From positions 1 to 64,000 of the forward strand of contig NZ_JONT01000009.1 in NCBI RefSeq assembly GCF_000711975.1: DNA of 64,000 nt, written 5' to 3'. The notes under the pieces are model-generated. The model did no database searches and was not told where the DNA came from. It was given only the letters and a program-made list of their open reading frames with translations. This document shows, piece by piece, positions 26,011 to 35,013 of the stretch (its first letter is position 1; every line of letters starts with the position of its first letter). The position numbers and the translations under genes are program-made. Origin of the DNA: Desulfofalx alkaliphila DSM 12257. GTDB lineage: Bacteria; Bacillota; Desulfotomaculia; Desulfotomaculales; Desulfohalotomaculaceae.

Positions 26011-26769
26011 ATGCACAAAACCAGCATGTATATTGCAAAACTGCAGCGACGGCTGGGTATATCTTGGACAGATCCTGCATTGTTGTACCAGGCCCTAACC
26101 CATAGCTCTTGTGCCCATGAAAATAGGCATTTGGCGCTAACCCACAACCAGCGCCTGGAGTTTTTAGGTGATGCTGTTTTGGAACTGGTTATTAGTGAGT
26201 ACCTTTATAATACTTACCCTAAACGCAGTGAAGGGGAATTAACTAAACTACGGGCGGCGGTTGTGTGTGAGCCCTCCTTGGCTAAGGTGGCCAAAGAACT
26301 AAATTTAGGGCAATGTTTGCGGATGGGCCGTGGGGAAGAACGTTCCGGCGGCAGGGAGCGTCCCAGTATACTGGCTGATGCCTTTGAAGCCCTACTGGGG
26401 GCTGTGTACCTGGATAAGGGTTTGGAAGTTGTACGCCAAATTATACTGAAAGAAATGGCGGTAATAATAAAAGATGTAACCGAAGGCAGGTTAGAGCGGG
26501 ATTTTAAAACAGAACTACAAGAATATTTACAACAATATTCACCGGATCCGGTAAATTACGTTATAATTAAGGAAGAAGGCCCAGATCATGATAAGATCTT
26601 TACTGCTGCAGTGATATATCGTGGTAAAGAAATTGGCCAAGGCGTGGGACATTCTAAAAAAGAAGCAGAGCAGCGGGCAGCTAAAGAGGCACTGGGAAGT
26701 ATAACTTTAAATAAACCTAAGCCCAGGGGTAGTCGTCGCAGGGATAGGAAAAATATAAGCCGTAAGTAA
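26011..26769 (+). CDS. rnc: Ribonuclease III
   Basis: RNase III cuts double-stranded RNA, including rRNA precursors. The 252-aa protein has the nuclease signature RLEFLGDAVLELV around residue 48, a second acidic site in ADAFEALLGAVYLD, and a C-terminal dsRNA-binding domain (FKTELQEYLQQ to the KKEAEQRAAKEAL helix). The basic tail KPRGSRRRDRKN is longer than usual. CAGGTGATTT precedes the ATG. The order fabF-rnc-smc-ftsY is common in Firmicutes. Confidence 0.97.
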   Translation: MHKTSMYIAKLQRRLGISWTDPALLYQALTHSSCAHENRHLALTHNQRLEFLGDAVLELVISEYLYNTYPKRSEGELTKLRAAVVCEPSLAKVAKELNLGQCLRMGRGEERSGGRERPSILADAFEALLGAVYLDKGLEVVRQIILKEMAVIIKDVTEGRLERDFKTELQEYLQQYSPDPVNYVIIKEEGPDHDKIFTAAVIYRGKEIGQGVGHSKKEAEQRAAKEALGSITLNKPKPRGSRRRDRKNISRK

Positions 26770-26770
26770 A

Positions 26771-26792
26771 GGGCGCCCGGTTACGGGCGCCT
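26771..26792 (+). other. GC-rich hairpin between rnc and smc
   Basis: GCGCCCG and CGGGCGC form a strong stem around a GTTA loop. No U-run follows, so it is more likely an mRNA-stabilising or RNase III target hairpin than a terminator. Its place directly after rnc makes autoregulatory cleavage conceivable, but that is inference. Confidence 0.5.
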
Positions 26793-26827
26793 CTAAATTG
26801 TTAAGGACAGACAAAGGGGTTTAAAAG

Positions 26828-29800
26828 GTGCTTAAACGACTTGAAATACAGGGTTTTAAATCCTTTGCTGAAAAAGTACATATAGATTTCAAACCCGGCT
26901 TAACAGTTATTGTGGGGCCCAATGGCAGTGGAAAGAGTAATATTACCGATGCAATTAATTGGGCATTGGGGGAACATCGGGCCAGTGCTTTACGGGGTAC
27001 AAGGATGGAAGAAGTTATTTTTGCCGGCAGTGATAGGCTAAAGGCAGTGGGTATGGGTGAAGTGTCTGTCACCTTGGACAACAAAAAGGGTATTTTTGCC
27101 TTGGACTATTCCGAAGTGACCATTACCCGGAGAATTTTTCGTTCCGGTGAAAGTCAGTTTTTTATTAATAAAGTACCCTGCCGTTTAAAGGATATTCATA
27201 GCCTGTTAATGGACACCGGCATCGGTAAAGGTGCCTATGCCATTATTGGCCAGGGCAAGGTGGAGGAAATCTTGCACAGTAAGGCAGAGGAAAGGCGGAC
27301 AATAATTGAAGAGGCAGCGGGGATAGTAAAATACCGTCATCGTAAGGAGGAAGCCCTTGCCAAGCTGGCAAAAACCCAACAGGACTTGGTGCGGTTATCT
27401 GACATCATATCCGAATTGTCTGACCGTTTAGCACCTTTAAAAGAAGAGGCAGAGAAGGCAAAGCTGTGGCGCCGGTACGTGGGTGAGCGCCGCCGGCTGG
27501 AATTGGGTTTGCTGGCCGGAGAACTGGAAGCTGTGGAAATAAAACTTTCCCAAATTGAACAGCAGCTAAGGCAGGCTGGGGATAATAATGCCGTCGGCGG
27601 TCAAACCCAGCAAGATATTTTGCAATTGGAGCAGCAAATAAAAGCCAAGAAGGAGCAATATGAACAGTATCGCAATGAATATGCCGGCATTAGGTCCGAG
27701 ATCCAACGAACAGAGAGTTTCCTTGACTTTCTAAAGGAAAGGATGACCGGCGGCAGGCAGGATTATCAGCGCTTGCTGCAGAAAAAGGCTATAGCTGAGG
27801 AGCGGCTGTACCGCCTGGCCCAAGAGGATAAAGAGGAACATCAGCGGCTGCAGCAACTAACTGTTTCGGTGCAGCCCAGCGAACGGCAATTAATGGACAT
27901 TAGCAGCCAATTAAAGAGATTAACTGACGGAGTTAGGGAAAAGGAAGTGGCCATAGAAAAGGGCAAGGCCAAGCTAATTGAATTGATGAACGCCTCTGCC
28001 CAGGGAAAGGCGCAGCTGCAGCGGGCAGAAGAACGTAAAATTGCTGCCGAGAGAAGGCTTTCTCATTTGCGCCGGGTTATTGGCGAGGCCAGGGAGGAAC
28101 AGTTACAAACCAAGGATGAACTAAATAATTTCCAAAGGGAAATTGCTGAACTAAATGACAAAATAAAATCAAATGAACAAAAGCTGTCTGCCCAAGAAAA
28201 AGAACGCCAGGTAATAAAAGAACTGCTCCACAGTGAGCAGGAAAAAATTCGCCACTGTAAAGAAGAGTTATCCCGTTGGCAGTCAAAGTTACATATGCTG
28301 GTGGAATCCCAAAGGTCATACCTGGGTTACCAAAGGGGGGTCAGGGAGCTCTTACTGGCCCTGAAGGCCGGAAAGGTGCAGTTACATGGAATTTGCGGTA
28401 CCGTGGCTGAATTAATACAGGTGCCCCACCATTTAGAATTGGCGGTGGAAACGGTTTTGGGGGGAGCGCTACAGCAACTGGTTACCAATACCGATGTGGA
28501 TGCACGCAAGGTGATTGAGTATTTAAAGGCAAATAAACTTGGAAGAGTTACCTTTTTGCCCTTAAATACCTTAAGGCCGCAAAAGAGGCATCCCCTGGAG
28601 AAGCAGGCATTGGCCATGCCCGGGGTGATGGGGGTGGCTGCTGATTTAATAGAATATCAACCCCAATATGGCATAGTGGCGGAATTTTTGTTGGGCAAGG
28701 TGCTGGTGGTAGAAAATATTGACTTTGCACTGAAGGTGGCTAAGGCAAGTGACCAGCGCTTACGGCTGGTGACCCTGGAAGGGGAATACTTGCACCCAGG
28801 GGGTTCACTTACCGGCGGCAGTCCGCCGGCGCAAAACCGGGGCCTATTAAAAAATCGCAGGGAAAAGCGGGAATGTGAACTGCGGGTGCAGCAATTACAA
28901 AGACAGTTAACTGAATATGCTGCTGAAGAGGACAAGTTAACAAATACTTTAAAACAGCTTGAAGAGAGCATTGACCTTTTGCGGGACCGGGTGATGACAC
29001 AAAAAATTTCACTGGCCGGCAAAACACAGCAGTTAGTTCAGCTGCGGGAAAGGCTGAACCGTACCAAGGCCCAAAGCCAAGACAGCGACTATGAAATAAA
29101 TAACCTGGAAATGGAAATAGCTAACCAAGATGAGGCCCAGCAAAGGGCTGCCCATTTGGTGGCGGTGTCAGAGGGAGAACTTACAAAAGTCCAGGCTGAA
29201 ATACTTACTCACCAAGAGCAATTAAAAGATATAAAAGAAAAAATTCAGAGCTTAGAAAAACAATTTACCTCCACAAAGGTAACCTTGGCAGAAGTCAAGC
29301 AAGAGCAGGAAGGAATTAAAAAATTATTATCAAGACTAGATGCTGAAAAAGAGCAGTGCCGCAATGAAATCAATTCTTTAAACAAAGAAAGCGAACAAAT
29401 AAAGCGCAAGAGCGAACAGTTGGAGCAGGACCTTGAGCAAAAAAACAAACAGTTAAGGCAACATAAAGAGCAGGAGGGGCATTTAAGCACTATTTTAAGC
29501 AAGACCGAAAATGAGATACAGCAGTTGACAGAGCAGTTGGAAGCCCTGCGGCGGCAGCTGCAAGTTGAGGAAGAACAATTGCGCAAACAGCAGCAAATGG
29601 TGCATAACTTACAGCTTCAGCAGGCACGTTTGGAGACTGAACGCCGGGGCCTGTTGGACAGATTGGAGCAGGATTATAACATCCATCAGCCGGAACAGTT
29701 AAAGCCCACTGACAATATGCGCCGGTGTAAGGCCCGAATTCTTGAATTGCGCAATTTGATAGAAGAAATGGGGCAAGTAAATCCGGTGGCAGAGGATGAG

Positions 29801-30397
29801 TACAAGCAATTGCAAGGGCGTCATAATTATTTACTTCACCAGCAGCAGGATATAGAACAGAGCAAACAGTCACTGCAGCAGCTGATTGAAGAAATGGATA
29901 CTTTAATGGCGCAAAAGTTTACCGGTGCCTTTAAGAAAATTGAAAGGGAATTTGGACTGGTTTTCAAAGAACTTTTTGGGGGCGGTTACGCAAGCATCCG
30001 CATGGTGGGAGATGATCCCCTCACGGCAGGTATTGAAATAGTGGCCCAACCGCCGGGAAAAAAGATGCAAAATATCGGTTTATTATCGGGCGGTGAAAGG
30101 TCTTTAACTGCCATAGCCCTGTTATTTGCCATTTTAAAAATCAGCCCCAGCCCCTTTTGCATACTGGATGAAATTGAAGCAGCCTTGGACGAGGCAAATG
30201 TTGATCGCTTTGCTGATTATTTACTTAAACTAAGTGAAACCATCCAGTTTGTGGTGGTCAGTCACCGCAAGGGCACCATGGAGCGGGCAGAAATTCTGTA
30301 TGGGGTGACTATGGATAACCGGGGAACCTCAAAAATATTTTCCATTGAAATGTCAAGGGCAGAATCTGCCGCTTCTCAGCTGGAAGAGGCAACATAA
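26828..30397 (+). CDS. smc: Chromosome segregation protein SMC
   Basis: SMC forms the condensin core that organises and separates chromosomes. The 1189-aa protein has Walker A GPNGSGKSN near residue 30, two long coiled coils, a globular hinge at roughly 500-670 (with GTVAELI and GRVTFLPL), and C-terminal LSGGE near 1086 and Walker B CILDEIEAALDEAN near 1110. GTG 26828 is the start. ftsY follows 14 bases later, as in many Firmicutes. Confidence 0.97.
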   Translation: MLKRLEIQGFKSFAEKVHIDFKPGLTVIVGPNGSGKSNITDAINWALGEHRASALRGTRMEEVIFAGSDRLKAVGMGEVSVTLDNKKGIFALDYSEVTITRRIFRSGESQFFINKVPCRLKDIHSLLMDTGIGKGAYAIIGQGKVEEILHSKAEERRTIIEEAAGIVKYRHRKEEALAKLAKTQQDLVRLSDIISELSDRLAPLKEEAEKAKLWRRYVGERRRLELGLLAGELEAVEIKLSQIEQQLRQAGDNNAVGGQTQQDILQLEQQIKAKKEQYEQYRNEYAGIRSEIQRTESFLDFLKERMTGGRQDYQRLLQKKAIAEERLYRLAQEDKEEHQRLQQLTVSVQPSERQLMDISSQLKRLTDGVREKEVAIEKGKAKLIELMNASAQGKAQLQRAEERKIAAERRLSHLRRVIGEAREEQLQTKDELNNFQREIAELNDKIKSNEQKLSAQEKERQVIKELLHSEQEKIRHCKEELSRWQSKLHMLVESQRSYLGYQRGVRELLLALKAGKVQLHGICGTVAELIQVPHHLELAVETVLGGALQQLVTNTDVDARKVIEYLKANKLGRVTFLPLNTLRPQKRHPLEKQALAMPGVMGVAADLIEYQPQYGIVAEFLLGKVLVVENIDFALKVAKASDQRLRLVTLEGEYLHPGGSLTGGSPPAQNRGLLKNRREKRECELRVQQLQRQLTEYAAEEDKLTNTLKQLEESIDLLRDRVMTQKISLAGKTQQLVQLRERLNRTKAQSQDSDYEINNLEMEIANQDEAQQRAAHLVAVSEGELTKVQAEILTHQEQLKDIKEKIQSLEKQFTSTKVTLAEVKQEQEGIKKLLSRLDAEKEQCRNEINSLNKESEQIKRKSEQLEQDLEQKNKQLRQHKEQEGHLSTILSKTENEIQQLTEQLEALRRQLQVEEEQLRKQQQMVHNLQLQQARLETERRGLLDRLEQDYNIHQPEQLKPTDNMRRCKARILELRNLIEEMGQVNPVAEDEYKQLQGRHNYLLHQQQDIEQSKQSLQQLIEEMDTLMAQKFTGAFKKIEREFGLVFKELFGGGYASIRMVGDDPLTAGIEIVAQPPGKKMQNIGLLSGGERSLTAIALLFAILKISPSPFCILDEIEAALDEANVDRFADYLLKLSETIQFVVVSHRKGTMERAEILYGVTMDNRGTSKIFSIEMSRAESAASQLEEAT

Positions 30398-30411
30398 AAG
30401 GAGGGTCTAAT

Positions 30412-31338
30412 ATGGGTTTTTTTAATCGTTTAAAAGAGGGTTTATCTAAAACCCGTAAGAGTTTTGTGGAAAAGGTGGAACAAATTGTAGTTGGCCGCAA
30501 GAGTATTGATGAAGACCTCTATGAAGAATTAGAAGAGGCATTGATCCAGGCCGATGTGGGTGTCACCACTGCCATTGATCTGGTGGAACGGGTAAGGGAG
30601 GGTGTTAGGTTTCGAAAAATTAAAGATGCATCCAAATTAAAGGATATTTTTCAGGAGGAATTGGAGCGTGTCATTGGCAATCAAACAGCTCCGGTTAATA
30701 TTAACCCAGACGGATTAACGGTAATTTTGGTGGTGGGGGTAAACGGTGTCGGTAAAACCACCACCATTGGAAAACTGGCCCACTATTATAAAAACCAAGG
30801 CAAAAAGGTGATGTTGGCCGCAGGTGATACCTTCCGGGCGGCAGCCATCGATCAAATAGAAATATGGAGCAACAGGGTAGGGGTGGAATTAATTAAACAT
30901 AGCGAAGGCGCTGATCCCGGGGCAGTTGCCTATGATGCCGTTCAAGCCGCCAAGTCAAGGAAAAGTGACATTTTACTGATAGATACGGCGGGCAGACTGC
31001 ACACCAAAAGCAATTTAATGGAGGAACTGAAAAAAATACACCGCATTGTAAACAGGGAGATTCCCGATGCACCCCACGAAACGCTCTTGGTGTTAGATGC
31101 CACCACCGGTCAAAATGCCATCAGCCAAGCTAAAATATTTGGCGAGGCCGTCAATGTTACCGGTATAGCCCTTACAAAGCTGGACGGTACCGCCAAGGGC
31201 GGGGTTGTGGTGGCCATTAAAAACAGTTTGCGGATACCGGTTAAATTCATCGGCGTCGGAGAAGGAATGGATGATTTACAACCCTTTGCCCCCCAACAAT
31301 TTGTGGCTGCTCTGTATGGGTTGGAGGAAGAAGAATAA
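30412..31338 (+). CDS. ftsY: Signal recognition particle receptor FtsY
   Basis: FtsY is the membrane-associated GTPase that receives ribosome-SRP complexes. The 308-aa protein has the N-domain and the SRP GTPase motifs: GVNGVGKTT near residue 109, DTFRAAA, DTAGR and TKLDGTAKGG. It lacks the long acidic A-domain of the E. coli protein, as usual in Firmicutes. AGGAGGGT precedes the ATG. Its partner ffh is about 14 kb downstream. Confidence 0.97.
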   Translation: MGFFNRLKEGLSKTRKSFVEKVEQIVVGRKSIDEDLYEELEEALIQADVGVTTAIDLVERVREGVRFRKIKDASKLKDIFQEELERVIGNQTAPVNINPDGLTVILVVGVNGVGKTTTIGKLAHYYKNQGKKVMLAAGDTFRAAAIDQIEIWSNRVGVELIKHSEGADPGAVAYDAVQAAKSRKSDILLIDTAGRLHTKSNLMEELKKIHRIVNREIPDAPHETLLVLDATTGQNAISQAKIFGEAVNVTGIALTKLDGTAKGGVVVAIKNSLRIPVKFIGVGEGMDDLQPFAPQQFVAALYGLEEEE

Positions 31339-32262
31339 TTGACAAGGGATAAAAATTTTTGGCATTACCCACGTCTTGTTGCAGTGACATGCATGTGGGC
31401 CGGTGCCTTTGTGGCGGCAAGATATACAGTGGAAGATCTTCCCCCCTTTACGGTGGCCTTTTTGCGATTTGCCATGGCCGCGGCCTTGCTGTGGGCTCTC
31501 CTATTGCTAACTGAGAGGCCCCGGGTTAAGGTGAAATCCAATCACTGGCCCTTGATGATCCTATTGGGTGCCACCGGGATTTTTACATATAATGCACTGT
31601 TTTTTATCAGTTTGCAATACACCACTGCAATCAACGGCTCCTTGATTGTTGCCTCTAATCCGGTGGTGACCACCTTGATGGCTGTTATTATACTGCGGGA
31701 AGCCGTTGCCGGCCGTCAGGTGGTGGGAATATTTGTCTCCTTTACAGGGGTAGCCATGGTGGTAAGCGGGGGGAATCCGGACCTCCTGTTGAATATGACC
31801 TTTAACCGGGGAGATTTAATTATGTTGGGCGCTCCCCTTGCCTGGGCCTTATACTCTGTTTTTGGGAAAAAGGTTATGGACTACTATTCTCCACTTATGG
31901 CCACTACCTATGCCTGTGTAATTGGGGCCGTAATTCTGTTTCCCTTTGCCCTCTGGGAAGGACACAGCTGGTGGACCATATCCCCTGCCGCATGGGGTGC
32001 CATAGCTTATATGGCAGTTTTTGCTTCGGTAATCGGCTTTTTCTGGTGGTACCGCGGGGTTAAGGCTTTGGGGGCCGGCCGCGCTTCAATTTTTATTAAT
32101 CTTGTTCCCCTGTGGACCATGGTGCAGGCGGGCATAATTCTGCAGGAAAGTATTGCTCTGCCCCAATTAATGGGGGCGGGATTAATAATATCGGGTGTAT
32201 ACCTGACCACCGGAAGGCTCAGTGTAAAAAGGGAACAAGTGGCGTTAAAGAATGATATTTAA
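31339..32262 (+). CDS. EamA/DMT-family transporter
   Basis: A ten-helix inner membrane protein of 307 aa with two EamA repeats (about residues 10-140 and 155-290), typical of drug/metabolite exporters. The first repeat has VAVTCMWAGAFVAAR and PPFTVAFLRF; the second starts near LGAPLAWALYSVFGKKV. UUG 31339 directly follows the ftsY stop, so expression is probably coupled to ftsY. The substrate cannot be deduced. Confidence 0.88.
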   Translation: MTRDKNFWHYPRLVAVTCMWAGAFVAARYTVEDLPPFTVAFLRFAMAAALLWALLLLTERPRVKVKSNHWPLMILLGATGIFTYNALFFISLQYTTAINGSLIVASNPVVTTLMAVIILREAVAGRQVVGIFVSFTGVAMVVSGGNPDLLLNMTFNRGDLIMLGAPLAWALYSVFGKKVMDYYSPLMATTYACVIGAVILFPFALWEGHSWWTISPAAWGAIAYMAVFASVIGFFWWYRGVKALGAGRASIFINLVPLWTMVQAGIILQESIALPQLMGAGLIISGVYLTTGRLSVKREQVALKNDI

Positions 32263-32273
32263 GAATATAAATT

Positions 32274-32302
32274 GACAGCGGTGTATTTTTTACACCGCTG
32301 TC
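32274..32302. terminator. Bidirectional terminator between EamA gene and fdhA
   Basis: GACAGCGGTGTA and TACACCGCTGTC form a perfect 12-bp stem with a 5-base T loop; short T-rich flanks are found on both sides. It ends the smc-ftsY-EamA unit and the oppositely oriented formate dehydrogenase operon. Confidence 0.85.
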
Positions 32303-32306
32303 ATTA

Positions 32307-34991
32307 TTATGCCCGTTCAATTCTCACTGCGCATACCTTTAGGGACGGTATTTTAGAGACAGGGTCACGCTTAGGGTTGGTCAATTGGTTGATGGGCACC
32401 GCAGGGAAGTGGAAGGAAGAAAACACCGTTCCCGCTGGCGTGGTATCGGTTATTTTCACCGTGACTGTTACGGACCCGCGGCGGGAAATTACCCTGGCTC
32501 TGTCGCCGTCTTTTAATTTCAACTGTTCCGCATCAGCGGGGTTTATTTCTAAAAGTTCTTGGGGGCAATGCTCTTTTAGCATACTTACCCTACCGCTCAT
32601 TGTGCCGGTGTGGTAGTGATATAAGCGTCTGCCGGTGTTTAGCAGCAGCGGGTACTCACTGTCTATGGTTTCTGTAGGCGGCAAATATTCCACCGGGTGG
32701 AATTTTCCCAATCCCCGGATGAATTTGCCTTGGTGCAGGGTAGGTGTGCCCGGGTGTTCCTTATTGGGGCAGGGCCATTGCAATCCACCGCTCTCCAAGC
32801 GGGAATAAGATACTCCCCTGTAGGAGGGGATAAGGGCGGTGGCTTCCTCCATAATTTCTTCCGGTGTTTGATAATCCATTGTATAGCCCATTGCCTTTGC
32901 CAGCAGGCAAATTATTTCCCAGTCTGCCTTGCTGCTGCCCACCGGCTCTATTGCCTTTCGCACCCGCTGCACCCGGCGTTCGGTGTTGGTAAAGGTACCG
33001 TCTTTTTCAGCAAAACTTGCAGCGGGTAGAATAACATCGGCCATTTTTGCCGTTTCGGTAAGAAAAATATCCTGCACCACCAAAAAATCCAGCTGACTTA
33101 AGGCAGCTTCCACCTGCTTGGCATCGGCATCGGAAAGCACAGGGTTTTCTCCCATGATGTACATTGCCTTAATTTTACCCGACCCGGCACCCTCCATCAT
33201 TTCGCCAATTGTTAATCCCGGTGTACCTGGCAAACCATGGACCTTCCAGGCGGTGGCAAATTCGTTTCTAATCTCCTTTGAGGTGATGGGCCGGTAACCG
33301 GGCAGCAGGTCGGGCAGTGCGCCCATGTCGCAGGCACCTTGTACGTTGTTCTGCCCCCGCAGTGGGTTTACTCCGCTGAATTTTTTACCCACCTGGCCGC
33401 ACAGCAGTGCCAAATTGGCCACTGCCAAAACATTGTTGGTGCCATAGCTGTGCTGGGTGATGCCCATGGTGTAAAGTATCGTTGCGTTTTTAGCAGTGGC
33501 ATAGTCCCGGGCCACCAGTTTGACTGTTTCGGCCGGGATGCCGGTCAGTTTTTCCACCCGCCGGGGGGTGTATTCCTTAACGGCTTGTTTAAAGGACTCA
33601 AAGTTTTCAGTGCCTTGGGCCACAAATTCTTTATTCCAAAGCTCTTCTTCAATAATAAGGTGGGCCAGGCCGTTTAGCAGTGCCACGTCACTGCCTGGCT
33701 TCAATGGCAAATGATAATGGGCCAATTGAGCAAGTTCAGTTTTCCGCGGATCCACCACTGCCAGTTTTGCGCCCTGGCGCAGGGCCTTTTTCACCTGAAG
33801 GCCAATGATGGGGTGGGTTTCGGTGGTGTTTGTGCCCAGGGCCAATATGAAGTTTGCACCGGCTATGTCACTGATGCTGTTGGTCATTGCCCCGCTGCCA
33901 AATGCTGCCGCCAGACCGGCGACGGTGGGGGCGTGTCAGAGGCGGGCACAGTGGTCAATGTTATTTGTGCCGAGTACCGCCCTGGTAAATTTTTGCAGCA
34001 GATAGTTCTCTTCATTGGTGCAGCGGGCGGAACTTAGCACAGCCAAAGAGTCTGCACCATATGCCTTTTTAATGGAGCTTAATCTCTTTGCCACCAATGA
34101 AATGGCCTCATCCCAACCGGCTTCCACAAAGCGCCCATTTTTTTTAATGAGTGGGCTTTTTAAACGATCCGGGTGATTAATAAAACGATAGCCAAAACGA
34201 CCCTTTACGCATAGGGCCAGCCCGTTAACTTCACCGTCACAGGAAGTGACCCCAACAACCCGGTTATCTTTGACGTTCAATTCCAAACCGCATCCAACAC
34301 CACAGTAGGGGCAGATTGTTTTAGTCTTTCTCACTTCCCAGCTGCGGACCCTGCTGCGAAAGTCCTTTTCCTGCAGTGCTCCCACAGGGCATACTGCCAC
34401 ACAATTTCCGCAAAATACACATTCTGACCGGCCAAGGGATTTATCCATGGCTGTTGCAATTTTGGTGTCGGTACCCCGGTAGGCAAAATCTATCACCGTG
34501 TTGCCTTGTATCTCTGTGCACACGGCCACACACTTGCCGCAAAGAATACATTTGTTCATATCCCTAACAATAAAGGGGTTGTCATCTTCAATGGGATATT
34601 TCTCTTTATTGCCTGAAAAACAGCTGCCTTTAACCTTGTACATGAAAGCGTAATCCTGCAGGCGGCATTGGCCGCTTTTACCGCAGGTGAGGCAGTCTTG
34701 GGGGTGACTAGCCAGCAATAACTCTATAATTGTTTTGCGGGCTTCAATTACTGCAGTTGAATCCGTCCAAACCGCCATGCCCTCCCACACCTTGGTGGCG
34801 CAGGATACCTTTAAATCCTTAACATTTTCAACTTCCACCACACAGATGCGGCAACAGGCTGAATTGGTTAATTCCTTTTGATGGCATAGGGTAGGGATAA
34901 AAATGTTTAGCTGTTTTGCTGCATCCAAAATGGTGCTGCCAACAGGTACGGTGACAGGGCGTCCATTGATTGTTAACGATACGGTTGACAA
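32307..34991 (-). CDS. fdhA: Formate dehydrogenase catalytic subunit FdhA, selenocysteine-containing
   Basis: FdhA interconverts formate and CO2 at a Mo/W bis-pterin site. The gene runs through an in-frame TGA at 33936-33938 (residue 352, after NIDHCARL and before HAPTVAGL), where this family has selenocysteine. Full length is 894 aa, close to NADP-linked FdhA of Moorella as I recall it. Domains in order: 2Fe-2S (CCRIC), His-Cys 4Fe-4S (HPQDCLTC), two 4Fe-4S (CILCGKC, CVFCGNC), catalytic 4Fe-4S (CPYCGVGC), molybdopterin domain with Sec, and C-terminal dinucleotide-binding domain (GRRLYHYHTGTMSGR). UUG 34991 has GGAGG upstream. It follows the NuoF-like subunit by 22 bases. Confidence 0.95.
33889..33938 (-). 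promoter_or_regulatory. Bacterial SECIS element with UGA selenocysteine codon
   Basis: Right after TGA (33938-33936), GTCGCC and GGCGGC form a 6-bp upper stem capped by the loop GGTCT (33917-33913). The loop starts 18 bases after the UGA, the same spacing and loop sequence as in the E. coli fdhF element as I know it. A lower stem GCCCC/GGGGC is also possible. It would bind SelB and recruit Sec-tRNA. Confidence 0.9.
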
Positions 34992-35013
34992 GATAATTCC
35001 TCCTTCAGCAGCA

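Noticed and set aside
26771-26792. rho-independent terminator between rnc and smc
   Set aside because: The stem is strong, but no U-run follows.
32307-33887. Separate molybdopterin oxidoreductase starting at 33887
   Set aside because: It is the C-terminal part of FdhA after the selenocysteine codon; no SD lies before that ATG.
33936-33938. fdhA as a pseudogene or frameshifted gene
   Set aside because: The two open parts are in the same frame and joined by a single TGA at the exact selenocysteine position of the family, with a SECIS-like hairpin behind it.
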